In this document: positions 1-8,358 of the stretch, piece after piece
Layout: every line of letters begins with the position of its first letter
Numbering within the stretch: the stretch's first letter is position 1
From: Peptoniphilaceae bacterium
GTDB taxonomy: Bacteria > Bacillota > Clostridia > Tissierellales > Peptoniphilaceae
NCBI GenBank assembly: GCA_028723425.1
Contig: JAQYEZ010000013.1
Location: 1-61,050 of the forward strand
Direction of reading: 5' to 3'
Length of the DNA: 61,050 nt
The notes under the pieces: model-generated
Told to the model about the DNA's origin: nothing
Database searches by the model: none
Seen by the model: only the letters and a program-made list of their open reading frames with translations
Position numbers and translations under genes: made by a program

Positions 1-47
1 TCTTGCCCCCTCTCATACATTGCTTACAGCAATCAACTTTAATTACT

Positions 48-1301
48 CTAAGCAATACACAAAATATATTTATTTAAAGTTCCTGAAACCCTTGGTTTCA
101 TAACATTAACTGCACCCATCACTATTATGACACGTTCCCCCGTTGCAAAGTCCCAAACGTAACTGTCTTTATCAACTCTTGCAAGCTTTACCAAAAGTGT
201 TGCTACATAAGATGGAGTTAGCACTACATCATTTAATTTATCTTGTGTAAAACCTAACCATGAGTACATTTCATTAAAAAGTTTTCCTGTAAAGTCTGTT
301 GTTAATCCTATTTTGTAATAAATTCCCAAATCATCAACTATTTTTGAAAATATTCTTTTCAATTGACTTTCGCCATTTACGGGCTTGTTGATATTGTCTG
401 ATAGCAATGTGTTTTTTAGAGTTCTTATGATAAGATCTTGTTTCGTTTTGGGTAAATTTTTTCTTTTTAAGAATGCTTCTATTTTTCTTACTATAATTTC
501 TCCGTCTGTATTTCCATCTTCTGTAGATGATTTTAGATCTGACTTTTCAAGTGGGCTTACCTCTCCCGGTATTCCAAGTGTTGCCATAATAGATGCTGAT
601 ACGAGATATACTCTGTCGTTTTCACTCAAGCCTTTTTCATTTGCATAGATATCATTGTTTAGCTTCACAAGGCTTTGGTTTATTTCTTTTTCTCTTTTAT
701 TTTTAAGTTCTTCTAGTTCTTCTGATGAGAGAGAAAGCTCATTAATTTTTTTGATAAAATTATTAAAGCTTTCTTTTCTTAAAAAGGAAAGGTCACTATA
801 TTTCCCGACTTCTTGTCCTATACCTAAGTTGTCTTTTGAGACATAATAAACTCCTATTGAATGCTCTATTTCTCCGTCTATTTTTTTGTATCCTGTAACT
901 CCTATGGCTATTACATCTGTATAGCTTGTGTAATGAAGAATAGCATTCGCGTAATGGACTGCACCATTAACTGCATAACTGTTGATGTTTTTGTAATTGG
1001 GTTCGTTTTTGCTTGTTGTATTATCTACTCTGTTATCACTATCAAGCTTAACTAATTTTTCTTTATAGCCTTTGTATTCTATGAGTATTGGGTAATAGTT
1101 TAAGGCTTCATCTTGTAATAAGAGTTTGCAGTCAGGTCTGTTTCCACCTTTCCCACCATTTTTTGATTTATATTCATCAAGTGCTTTGTCTATTTCAGCA
1201 TTTAGACTTTCTTGTTCTAATTTATAGTCTAATCCGTAACTTTTAAGCCAACTGTTTACAAGGTCGGCTATATTTGGTTCTACTGATTGTACTTTAGCCA
1301 T
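48..1301 (-). pseudogene. Truncated N-6 adenine DNA methyltransferase (HsdM-like)
   Basis: The 417-residue product starts like restriction-modification M subunits of the N-6 adenine methylase family: an N-terminal helical/specificity-type region (1-330), then the pre-motif TPSYVATLLVKLARV. It enters the SAM-binding motif I as VWDFATG at about residues 379-385. In intact relatives this continues as GSxGxL, with the catalytic NPPF motif further on. Here the reading changes abruptly to an unrelated tail of about 30 residues and stops. The catalytic half is absent, so the product should be inactive as a methylase. The break lies near position 160; DNA to its left probably belongs to an inserted or recombined element beyond the window. 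It follows the HTH gene by 3 bp in one operon. The family call is firm in outline; type I versus type IIG is undecided. Confidence 0.75.
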
Positions 1302-1304
1302 TGT

Positions 1305-1526
1305 CTACTCTCCCTTTTCAACATATTCATCATCAAAAGAGAATACATCATTAGGTGTACAGTCAAGTGCTTTACATATTCTCTCTAAATTTTTAAGTGT
1401 TATAGGCTTATCTTTTCCCATTTGTGCCATAACATTGGTGGTTAAATCTGCCATAGCAATTACATCAGTTTTCTTTAAGCCTTTTTTTGCAAGTTGTATC
1501 CATAGTGGTTTATAGTTTAGTGCCAT
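1305..1526 (-). CDS. Small Cro/CI-type helix-turn-helix regulator
   Basis: 73 residues, almost entirely one XRE-family HTH domain: WIQLAKKGLKKTDVIAMADLT forms the first helices and ITLKNLERICKALDCTPNDVF the typical C-terminal half. Proteins of this size and type commonly sit directly before restriction-modification genes and act as control regulators. Here the stop is 3 bp before the broken methylase gene, so the two were one transcript. With the methylase truncated, its remaining role may be self-regulation only. The family call is certain; the target is inferred. Confidence 0.85.
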   Translation of the reverse strand: MALNYKPLWIQLAKKGLKKTDVIAMADLTTNVMAQMGKDKPITLKNLERICKALDCTPNDVFSFDDEYVEKGE

Positions 1527-1558
1527 AGTACCCCTCTTTTCTGTATATTGGTAGCAAT

Positions 1559-1587
1559 ATTATATCATATATATTGAGTTTATTCAA
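1559..1587 (-). promoter_or_regulatory. Sigma-A promoter of the HTH-methylase operon
   Basis: On the minus strand, TTGAAT (1582-1587) and a perfect TATAAT (1559-1564) are separated by 17 bp, about 32 bp upstream of the HTH start codon. Spacing and position fit a vegetative promoter. Confidence 0.6.
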
Positions 1588-1615
1588 TCTTAACTTGCTT
1601 TTGTAATTAGTTTTA

Positions 1616-1671
1616 TGTAGAACGCAAGTGATAATGTCATAGTAGAAACACAAATAAATTTGTCAGTAATA
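1616..1671 (+). repeat. 56-bp inverted repeat, left copy
   Basis: Identical over all 56 bases to the reverse complement of 5543-5598; similarity ends sharply on both sides. The outer end reads TGTAGAACGC, so the pair has TG...CA outer termini. Inside the repeat are two related subunits (starting GAACGCAAGTG and GAAACACAAAT, each ending in a TGTCA-type box). Tandem sub-repeats at TG/CA tips are typical of IS21-family ends, but no transposase is present. The 1527-1822 stretch otherwise holds only the HTH promoter, an ORF remnant and a terminator. Confidence 0.9.
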
Positions 1672-1691
1672 CAAAGAGAAATATTATAAAA

Positions 1692-1811
1692 TTATCTCTT
1701 ATCTTCTTCAATAGCAGCTAACTTTTGTGTATTATTAAATCTATAATAACCATATAAAGTGATAATAAAAAATACACCAAAAAAAGGAGAAACCTTATAG
1801 TCTATAGGCTT
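1692..1811 (-). pseudogene. Possible C-terminal remnant of a small membrane protein
   Basis: An open frame without any ATG/GTG/TTG start encodes about 40 residues with a protein-like hydrophobic core (PFFGVFFIITLYGYYRF) and a charged tail ending AAIEEDKR. It lies directly inside the left 56-bp repeat and overlaps the 3' end and terminator of the DUF1002 gene. It may be a fragment left by recombination, or chance. I do not recognise the family. Confidence 0.25.
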
Positions 1812-1818
1812 CCCCTTT
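1782..1818 (-). terminator. Intrinsic terminator of the DUF1002 gene
   Basis: On the minus strand an imperfect stem of about 16 bp (AAAGGGGAAGCCTATAG paired with CTATAAGGTTTCTCCTTT) ends in a run of seven T, starting a few bases after the DUF1002 stop codon. Confidence 0.7.
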
Positions 1819-1822
1819 GTTT

Positions 1823-2806
1823 TTATTGATTATCTGATGAAGATCCAAACATGGATACTATAGAATCAAATATTGATTTGAAAAAGTTTACTATTTGATC
1901 CCAAAGACCTGATTTTTGGGCTTCTTCTGCTATTTGATTGATTTGTTCCTTGTTATCATCATAAATTTTTGATGCCCCGTCTTTTATTTGTTTGGCAAGT
2001 TTATTTAAATTTTCTTCAACTTCTTTAGAATCTATCGCTGAAGTATTTTGATATTTTTCAAAGTAATTCACCAAAATTTGGATGTTATTGTTTGATAGAA
2101 TGTCTCCCATGTTTACATCCTTTAGAGCATCTTGAATATAGGCTTGGATTTGTTCTTTGTCTGCAAGTTTTCCGTCATTTTCTTTTTTGAAATCAGAAAG
2201 ATTTTTCTTTACATCAATAACAACTTGATCAAGTTTATCCTTATCAAAATTATCTTGGTTTTTATTATCATCAGAAACTTTTTTTAAGGTAGCTATTTCA
2301 TCTTGAGCTACTTCTGTTCTTTGTGTATCAACGCTTGTACCATTTAATTCTACCGCCTTATACACCCCAACCAAGGCAGATTCTCCTGTAACATCTACAG
2401 GAGATGCGACGTTTATTTGTGCATCTGTGATACCTGCTGTTATAGCTGCGTTGGTGTATTGACCAGCACTTATGCTTTTTATTTTGTCTGGTGTTAGTAT
2501 ATTAATTTTTATTCCAGATCCCTTGTCTAGTTTTTTTACAGAAACTGATGAAATCATATTGTGGTCTTGGGTTGAATAGCCAATATATTTTTCCAAATCT
2601 TTACCATTTACAGATGCTGAGTTTACTTCATTTATATCGAGTCCCAAAGTTTTTGCTACACTTTGAATTTCATCTTGGCTTAGGGCAACACCATAAATAT
2701 AGGTTGTTTTCTCCCAATTCCAGCTTCCAGACGCATAGGCTAAACCTGGTAAAAATATGCTTAGGGCTACAAGGCAAGCTAGGATTTTTTTCCTTATCTT
2801 TTTCAT
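1823..2806 (-). CDS. Secreted DUF1002 protein
   Basis: 327 residues with a signal peptide (KKIRKKILACLVALSIFL, cleavage likely after AYA near residue 26) and no lipobox, so it is probably secreted or loosely wall-associated. Residues about 38-165 match DUF1002: ALSQDEIQSVAKTLG near the start, then SGIKINILTPDKI and the Ala/Gly-rich AAITAGITDAQINVASP core. The C-terminal half (170-327) is predicted helical and charged, ending in a short hydrophobic patch (IVNFFKSIFDSIVSMF). The molecular function of DUF1002 is not known. It has its own terminator and lies 50 bp downstream of mrp in the same direction. With mrp and the permease it forms the cargo between the 56-bp repeats. Confidence 0.85.
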   Translation of the reverse strand: MKKIRKKILACLVALSIFLPGLAYASGSWNWEKTTYIYGVALSQDEIQSVAKTLGLDINEVNSASVNGKDLEKYIGYSTQDHNMISSVSVKKLDKGSGIKINILTPDKIKSISAGQYTNAAITAGITDAQINVASPVDVTGESALVGVYKAVELNGTSVDTQRTEVAQDEIATLKKVSDDNKNQDNFDKDKLDQVVIDVKKNLSDFKKENDGKLADKEQIQAYIQDALKDVNMGDILSNNNIQILVNYFEKYQNTSAIDSKEVEENLNKLAKQIKDGASKIYDDNKEQINQIAEEAQKSGLWDQIVNFFKSIFDSIVSMFGSSSDNQ

Positions 2807-2856
2807 TTTTAATTTCTTCTCCTTTAATATTTTAAATATAGTTAAATAACTTTTTT

Positions 2857-3654
2857 CTAGAGACTTTCTATTGCTTTTATTATCTCTTCTAATTCTTTTG
2901 CGTCAATATCTTCTATTTTCCCTTGATCTATAAGCCTAGTAATTTCAGGGTTAATTGGCATTTTTGCTTTAGCTTTTATTCCAAACTTATCTTTAACCTT
3001 ATCAAGTGAACCTTCTCCAAAAATTTTGTATTTTTTCCCAGTATCTTCCGCTATAAAGTAGGACATATTTTCTACTATTCCAACTATTTTTTTGCCCATC
3101 ATCTTAGCCATATTTAGTGATTTTTCTACTACCATGCCAACCAAATCTTGAGGTGTTGTTACTGCTATTACTCCATCTATTGGCAAGGATTGGAAAATTG
3201 TCAAAGGCACATCGCTTGTTCCAGGAGGCATATCTACAAGCATGTAGTCTAGATCTTTCCAATCTACATCGGTCCAAAATTGTTTTAGAATATTGGTAAC
3301 TATAGAAGATCTCCAAATAACAGGTGCTGTCTTATCTTCTAGGATTAGGTTAATTGATACAATTTTGATTCCAGATTTACTCTCTTGTGGTTGCATTACT
3401 CCTTCTTTATTTGCCCTAATATTTTCTTTTAGACCAAAAGATGAAGGAATAGAAGGTCCAGTAATATCTGCATCCAAAATTCCAACTTTATAGCCTTTTT
3501 TTGATAACTCTGAAGCTAGCATGGATGATATAAAAGATTTTCCTACTCCTCCCTTGCCAGACATAACCGCTATTGTTTTTCCAACGCTTGAGCCTTCTCT
3601 TAAATTTATTTGAAAATTTTTAAAATCAAGTTTTCTTTGTGATTTTTCACTCAT
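2857..3654 (-). CDS. mrp: Mrp/NBP35-type P-loop ATPase
   Basis: 265 residues. Deviant Walker A with the signature lysine, SGKGGVGKSF (about 33-42), then LDADITGPSIP and DMPPGTSD are diagnostic of the Mrp/ApbC group, which binds and transfers Fe-S clusters in the cytosol. The N-terminal DUF59 domain of longer Mrp proteins is absent, as in many Firmicutes. The position that usually carries the bridging CxxC (ENMSYF-CPxC) reads ENMSYFIAEDTGKK and has no cysteine. A classical bridging Fe-S cluster is therefore not expected, and another cofactor or partner may be used. Family assignment is firm; the Fe-S carrier role is doubtful for this copy. Confidence 0.9.
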   Translation of the reverse strand: MSEKSQRKLDFKNFQINLREGSSVGKTIAVMSGKGGVGKSFISSMLASELSKKGYKVGILDADITGPSIPSSFGLKENIRANKEGVMQPQESKSGIKIVSINLILEDKTAPVIWRSSIVTNILKQFWTDVDWKDLDYMLVDMPPGTSDVPLTIFQSLPIDGVIAVTTPQDLVGMVVEKSLNMAKMMGKKIVGIVENMSYFIAEDTGKKYKIFGEGSLDKVKDKFGIKAKAKMPINPEITRLIDQGKIEDIDAKELEEIIKAIESL

Positions 3655-3818
3655 AAATATCTCCTTAAAACTAAAGTATTACTTCTTTGATTATATAGTT
3701 ATTTTTAAAGATTTCTACCTTACCAAGTAAAGCTCCTTTTTTATTTTTCAATTGTATCTTATCACAAATAAGGTTTTTACTTACTTAAAAAATTTTTAAT
3801 AAAGCTATCCAACAAAAT

Positions 3819-3847
3819 AAGACGAAGAACTAGTCCACGTCTTATAA
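3819..3847 (-). terminator. Terminator of the APC permease gene
   Basis: An 8-bp perfect stem (ATAAGACG/CGTCTTAT) with a 13-nt loop, 20 bp after the permease stop. On the minus strand the stem is followed by TTTTG. It separates the permease from mrp, so mrp is probably transcribed separately. Confidence 0.55.
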
Positions 3848-3866
3848 ATGTTTATTTTTGTAATTG

Positions 3867-5330
3867 TTAGTTGTTCTCTGCTATAAGTTTTTCATCTTCT
3901 TTCTTTCTAATAATTGGGAAGATTAGACCAAGTCCTACCAAAACAACTGGTGTAATTACGTTAAGAGCAAAGGTAATCTTGTTATCTGAATACATACCGA
4001 GTATGCAGCAAGCAAGAGTTAGGATAAAGCACCAAGCTCCCCAAAACATACCTATGCCTTTAGATTTTACAAACTTAAAGGCTCCATCATCCATTTCATT
4101 TTTCTTCATATAATAATAAGCTACAAATACCCATAGATATCTTAGTGGCATGGTTACGGAGTTAAGTTTTGTAACTTGTTGAAGAACTGAGGCAGCACTT
4201 GGCAATAAAATTTGAATTACAAGTATTGCACCTGAAAGGGCAACAACCATCTTGATACCATTTATATAAGCACCAAATTTGTTCTTTTTTAACAATTTTC
4301 TAGGAATATATTGGGCTGTATTTTCATCTTCAAGAAGCATTCTTAAAGGTGCATCTATAGATAACACAAGAATAGATAATTGTCCAATAGCATTACACAA
4401 AGCATAAAGGATTAAGAATAAGTTGCCTAAACCATAGTACTCTCCTAGTTTTTGGAATGACCAATAAGCACCATTTGCTATATATGAGTCAAAAGCTTCT
4501 GGTGATGCGTTAAAAATAGCTGGGTCAAACATTCTTGACATAGCAACTGTTCCAAGTAAAGCTGAAATAACAACCATAGCTGCAGCAAAAATCATTGATT
4601 TTGGAAATTCTTTAGAAGAATCCCCTTGCATCTTGTTAATATATGGTGATATCTTTTCTACACCGCCTACAGCAAAGACCAAGATTGATAAGCTTGTTAT
4701 ATACTTGATATTAAATGTTGGAACAAGTTCGCTCATCCTCCAGTCAAATGATAAGTACTCATGATTTGGATTTATAGCTGGTGCAGCAAGTGCCAAAATA
4801 ATATAGAGTATGCCCATGACAAACATGGTAGATCCTGCTATAGATGTCATTTTCTTTAGTGGGTTAAGTCCACGTGAGGCAATATATGCAAATAGCAACA
4901 AAATAACCAAAGTAACTATTTGAATATGGCTTGTCTTAAAACTATCATAGGTTTCAGCGTTTTTAAATACCATCCAAGAAATAGCCTTAAGTCCACCTGA
5001 ACCCTTTGATGCTATATAAGTAATGTGAACAGCCCAGTAGGTCCAACCTGCATAATAAGCAAGTTTTGAACCATTTGTCCCTTGAATCCAAGATGTAACT
5101 CCACCACCTTGGTCCTTAAATTTAGAGCCAAGCTCTCCTACAATCATGGCATAAGGAATAAAATATAGGGCAAACATAAGTACCCATGAAAAAATTACTT
5201 TTGGTCCATCAAAGTAAAAATATCCATTGGTAACATTGCCAAAACCCCATAAGGTAGCAAATGCCATAAAGACTAAGGATTTCCATGAAATCAGGCTTTT
5301 ATCTTTAGTCTTACTAGAATTATTATCCAT
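3867..5330 (-). CDS. APC-family amino-acid permease
   Basis: 487 residues with about 12 hydrophobic helices and the N-terminal APC signature around TM1 (LVFMAFATLWGFGNVTNG), followed by GELGSKFKDQGGGVTSW at the end of TM2. It belongs to the glutamate/GABA-antiporter-like branch of the amino acid-polyamine-organocation superfamily; substrate cannot be read from sequence. RBS AGGAGG precedes the ATG. It is the outermost gene of the segment bounded by the 56-bp repeats, with 212 bp between it and the right-hand repeat. A lysine-responsive importer lies just beyond, transcribed divergently. Confidence 0.85.
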   Translation of the reverse strand: MDNNSSKTKDKSLISWKSLVFMAFATLWGFGNVTNGYFYFDGPKVIFSWVLMFALYFIPYAMIVGELGSKFKDQGGGVTSWIQGTNGSKLAYYAGWTYWAVHITYIASKGSGGLKAISWMVFKNAETYDSFKTSHIQIVTLVILLLFAYIASRGLNPLKKMTSIAGSTMFVMGILYIILALAAPAINPNHEYLSFDWRMSELVPTFNIKYITSLSILVFAVGGVEKISPYINKMQGDSSKEFPKSMIFAAAMVVISALLGTVAMSRMFDPAIFNASPEAFDSYIANGAYWSFQKLGEYYGLGNLFLILYALCNAIGQLSILVLSIDAPLRMLLEDENTAQYIPRKLLKKNKFGAYINGIKMVVALSGAILVIQILLPSAASVLQQVTKLNSVTMPLRYLWVFVAYYYMKKNEMDDGAFKFVKSKGIGMFWGAWCFILTLACCILGMYSDNKITFALNVITPVVLVGLGLIFPIIRKKEDEKLIAENN

Positions 5331-5542
5331 TTTTCCTCCTTTTTGAAAATCTCTCTTTATTTAGTTTACATATTAATTATAAGCGATTGTAGGTAAATTG
5401 TATAGCAAATGTTTTTTTATATACTTATAAAAGTAAGTCAAATAAAATAAAAGATATGGCAAAATGCCTAGATTTATAATCTATATCAACTAACTTTACC
5501 AATCACGCCTCTTAAGAATACTAACCAAGGTCAAACTTTTGA

Positions 5543-5598
5543 TATTACTGACAAATTTATTTGTGTTTCTACTATGACATTATCACTTGCGTTCTACA
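5543..5598 (-). repeat. 56-bp inverted repeat, right copy
   Basis: Exact reverse complement of 1616-1671. Its outer edge (ACA) is 28 bp from the -35 box of the lysine T-box operon. The bases flanking the two copies show no target-site duplication (TTTTA on the left, GCTGT on the right). The rest of 5331-5542 is the AT-rich upstream region of the permease gene, with no other feature seen. Confidence 0.9.
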
Positions 5599-5626
5599 GC
5601 TGTTCTAGGCTGCTTACATAAAAGTG

Positions 5627-5655
5627 TTGACATTTATATATTAAAGTGCTAAAAT
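5627..5655 (+). promoter_or_regulatory. Promoter of the T-box operon
   Basis: Consensus TTGACA (5627-5632), 17-bp spacer, TAAAAT (5650-5655), immediately upstream of the T-box leader. Confidence 0.8.
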
Positions 5656-5659
5656 ATGA

Positions 5660-5907
5660 AAAAGCGTTGAGAAGACAAGTAGTTATAAGCCAAGTAAGAA
5701 CAGAGAGCTCTGTTAGGTGAAAGTGAGCCTTACATCTTGTAACGAATAAAGACTTTGAGCTTTGCTAAAATTAATCTATAGCAACGGGTAGGCCCGTTAT
5801 AGCCAAAGAGTATGATAGTACTTAGTAAGTTATGTATTGTGAAATATATATGAATTTGGGTGGTAACACGGCATTCGTCCCATGGGGAGAATTGGCGTGT
5901 ATTTTTT
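5660..5907 (+). promoter_or_regulatory. Lysine-specific T-box riboswitch
   Basis: A full T-box leader. The AG-bulge/distal-loop element CAGAGAG...GGTGAAAGTGAGCC (5701-5729) is followed by the specifier loop CGAAT-AAA-GACTTTGAGC. The conserved T-box TGGGTGGTAACACGGC (5857-5872) comes next, then a GC-rich terminator stem (5867-5899) with seven T after it. Aligned on the constant flanks of the specifier loop, the codon at 5748-5750 is AAA (lysine). The antiterminator bulge TGGT (5861-5864) can pair with an ACCA tRNA 3' end, as in bacterial tRNA-Lys. Uncharged tRNA-Lys should favour antitermination and turn on the downstream importer. Confidence 0.9.
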
Positions 5908-5963
5908 TAAAATTTTTTACTAAAATTATCTACTATCATAAGAAAATACGGGAGGATAATAAA

Positions 5964-7547
5964 ATGAAAAAAACTTTGAAGAGGCTTCTAATCCTAGTTC
6001 TAGTATTTGTCCTTACTACACCAGCAAATATTAGTCTAGCAAGTAATGATTCTGAATCTGATGTTTTAAGAGTTGGTATGGAAGTTAACTATGCTCCATT
6101 TAACTATTCACAGGTAAATGATGCAAACGGAGCAGTTGCTGTTGTTAACTCAAAAAACGAATACGCTAACGGTTATGATGTTCAGACGGCAAAAATGATT
6201 GCTGAAAAGCTCGGCAAAAAACTTGAAATTTACAAGATTGAATGGGACGGACTTCCACCAGCCTTAACCAGTGGAAAAATTGATGCCATAATTGCTGGTA
6301 TGAGTCCAACAGCAGAAAGAAAAAAAGAAATTGACTTTACCAAAAACTACTACACTTCAGATTTGGTCATAGTTTTAAGAAAAGATTCCAAATTTAAGGA
6401 TGCCAAATCTTTGAAAGATTTTAAAGGCGCAAAGATTACAGGTCAACTTAACACCTTCCATTACACTGTAATAGATCAAATTGACGGTGTTAATAAAATG
6501 ACTGCTATGGAATCTTTCCCTTCTATGATCTCTGCTACCAAGGCTGGAAATATCGACGGCTATGTTTCAGAAAAGCCTGGAGCTATGGCTGCTGTTGCTT
6601 CTAACAATGACTTAACCTACATTGAATTTGAAAAAGGTAAGGGCTTTAAAACATCATCAGAAGATACATCAATCGCAGTAGGTCTAAGAAAGAATTCCGA
6701 CTTAACAGAAAAAATCAATAAGATTTTGTCCGATTTTTCCCAAGAAGACCAAGATAAAATCATGAAGCAAGTAATAACTTCTCAAAAACAAAAAGACTTA
6801 GGCTTTATAGGTCAAATGAAAAGCATTTGGCAAGAATATTCTAGTCTTTTCCTAGCTGGTATAAGAAATACCATGTTTATTGCAGTATTTTCAACTATAG
6901 TTGGTTTTATCATAGGACTTTTGGTGGCAGTTATTAGAAAAATTGAAGTAAACAAGGACAAAAACATCTTTGGCTATTTTTTACAAAAAATTATTAACCT
7001 AATACTTACCATATATGTAGAAGTCTTTAGAGGAACACCAATGATGGTACAAGCCATGCTTATCTTCTACGGTTCAAAGCAATATCTAGGTATAGATATG
7101 TCAACAATGGTAGCAGCCCTCTTTATAGTATCAATCAATACCGGTGCTTATCTTTCTGAAGTTGTAAGAGGAGGAATAAATTCTGTAGACCAAGGACAAT
7201 TTGAAGCTTGCAAGGCTTTGGGTATGACTCACTCACAAACCATGTTTAATGTAGTTCTACCCCAAACCATAAAAGCTATACTTCCAGCCATAGCCAACGA
7301 ATTTGTAATAAATATCAAGGATACATCTGTACTTAATGTAATATCAGTAACAGAATTATTCTTTATATCAAAATCTATAGCTGGTTCTACTTATCAAATC
7401 TTCCAAACATATTTGATAACAGCCATAATCTACTTTATACTAACATTTGTTATAACTAGAATAATTTCTTTATTGGAAAGAAAATTAGATACCAAAGAAT
7501 TTATATTTGAATCTTCAACAGGAGGTCAACATGCAAGAAATAATTAA
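5964..7547 (+). CDS. Amino-acid ABC importer, fused substrate-binding protein and permease
   Basis: 527 residues from the ATG at 5964, chosen because GGGAGGA lies 8 bp upstream and the product then begins with a signal peptide ([20 protein letters not shown]). Residues about 35-275 are a family 3 extracellular solute-binding domain ([51 protein letters not shown]). From about 290 a polar amino-acid permease domain follows, with the EAA loop [13 protein letters not shown] near residue 410. Such fusions are known in Firmicutes. The lysine T-box upstream indicates lysine, or basic amino acids, as substrate. The stop overlaps the ATPase gene by 17 bp. Confidence 0.92.
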   Translation: MKKTLKRLLILVLVFVLTTPANISLASNDSESDVLRVGMEVNYAPFNYSQVNDANGAVAVVNSKNEYANGYDVQTAKMIAEKLGKKLEIYKIEWDGLPPALTSGKIDAIIAGMSPTAERKKEIDFTKNYYTSDLVIVLRKDSKFKDAKSLKDFKGAKITGQLNTFHYTVIDQIDGVNKMTAMESFPSMISATKAGNIDGYVSEKPGAMAAVASNNDLTYIEFEKGKGFKTSSEDTSIAVGLRKNSDLTEKINKILSDFSQEDQDKIMKQVITSQKQKDLGFIGQMKSIWQEYSSLFLAGIRNTMFIAVFSTIVGFIIGLLVAVIRKIEVNKDKNIFGYFLQKIINLILTIYVEVFRGTPMMVQAMLIFYGSKQYLGIDMSTMVAALFIVSINTGAYLSEVVRGGINSVDQGQFEACKALGMTHSQTMFNVVLPQTIKAILPAIANEFVINIKDTSVLNVISVTELFFISKSIAGSTYQIFQTYLITAIIYFILTFVITRIISLLERKLDTKEFIFESSTGGQHARNN

Positions 7548-8268
7548 AGTTATAAATCTAGAAAAGAAATTTGGAGACAACTTAGTTTTAAAAAACATAG
7601 ATTTTTCAGTAAGTCCAGGCGAAGTTGTAACCATAATCGGTTCTTCAGGATCTGGAAAATCAACTCTATTAAGATGTCTAAATCTCCTAGAAGAACCAAC
7701 AAGCGGCCAAATCCTCTATAAGGGCGAAAATATCCTAGATAAATCATATGATGAAAGAAAATACAGGTCCAAGGTAGGTATGGTTTTCCAAAACTTTAAC
7801 CTTTTTGCAAACAAAACAGTTCTAGAAAATTGTACCCTAGGACAAGAACTAGTACTTAAAATCGATAAAAAAGAAGCGGAGAAAACTGCCAGGGAATTTT
7901 TAAACCTAGTTGGTATGGAAGAATACGTCAATGCCAAACCTTCGCAAATCTCAGGTGGACAAAAGCAAAGAGTTGCTATTGCGCGTGCCCTTTGTATGAA
8001 ACCAGAAGCCCTACTCTTTGATGAGCCTACATCAGCCCTTGACCCAGAAACTGTTGGTGAAGTACTTGATGTAATGAGCAAGCTTGCAAAGAGTGGTATG
8101 ACAATGATTGTTGTAACTCACGAAATGGATTTTGCAAGAGATGTATCAACCAGAGTTTTATTTATGAACCAAGGTGTAATTCTTGAAGAAGGAAGTCCAG
8201 AAGATATATTTGAACATCCTAAAAATGAAAGAACCAAAGAGTTCCTAAAAAGATTTAGAGAAAACTAA
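7531..8268 (+). CDS. Polar amino-acid ABC transporter ATPase (GlnQ type)
   Basis: 245 residues from the ATG at 7531. AGGAGG at 7519-7524 decides against the in-frame TTG at 7507. Walker [10 protein letters not shown] (about 38-46), Q-loop in VFQNFNLF, signature SGGQKQR (about 141-147), Walker [12 protein letters not shown] and the switch histidine in VVTHEMDF are all intact. It energises the fused binding protein-permease encoded just upstream and shares its transcript and T-box control. Confidence 0.95.
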   Translation: MQEIIKVINLEKKFGDNLVLKNIDFSVSPGEVVTIIGSSGSGKSTLLRCLNLLEEPTSGQILYKGENILDKSYDERKYRSKVGMVFQNFNLFANKTVLENCTLGQELVLKIDKKEAEKTAREFLNLVGMEEYVNAKPSQISGGQKQRVAIARALCMKPEALLFDEPTSALDPETVGEVLDVMSKLAKSGMTMIVVTHEMDFARDVSTRVLFMNQGVILEEGSPEDIFEHPKNERTKEFLKRFREN

Positions 8269-8278
8269 TATACCTATA

Positions 8279-8310
8279 GAAAAAATCCAACTTTGCTTTG
8301 GATTTTTTTC
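8279..8310 (+). terminator. Terminator of the lysine importer operon
   Basis: AAAATCCAA and TTTGGATTTT flank a short loop, followed by seven T, beginning about 11 bp after the ATPase stop. Confidence 0.8.
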
Positions 8311-8358
8311 TTATCTTGTGCTAATATATTCCTATAAATTGTAAAAGGAGTACAATCA

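Noticed and set aside
5832..5963. Longer reading of the ABC importer gene starting at 5832
   Set aside because: This part is the T-box antiterminator/terminator. The RBS and signal peptide place the start at 5964.
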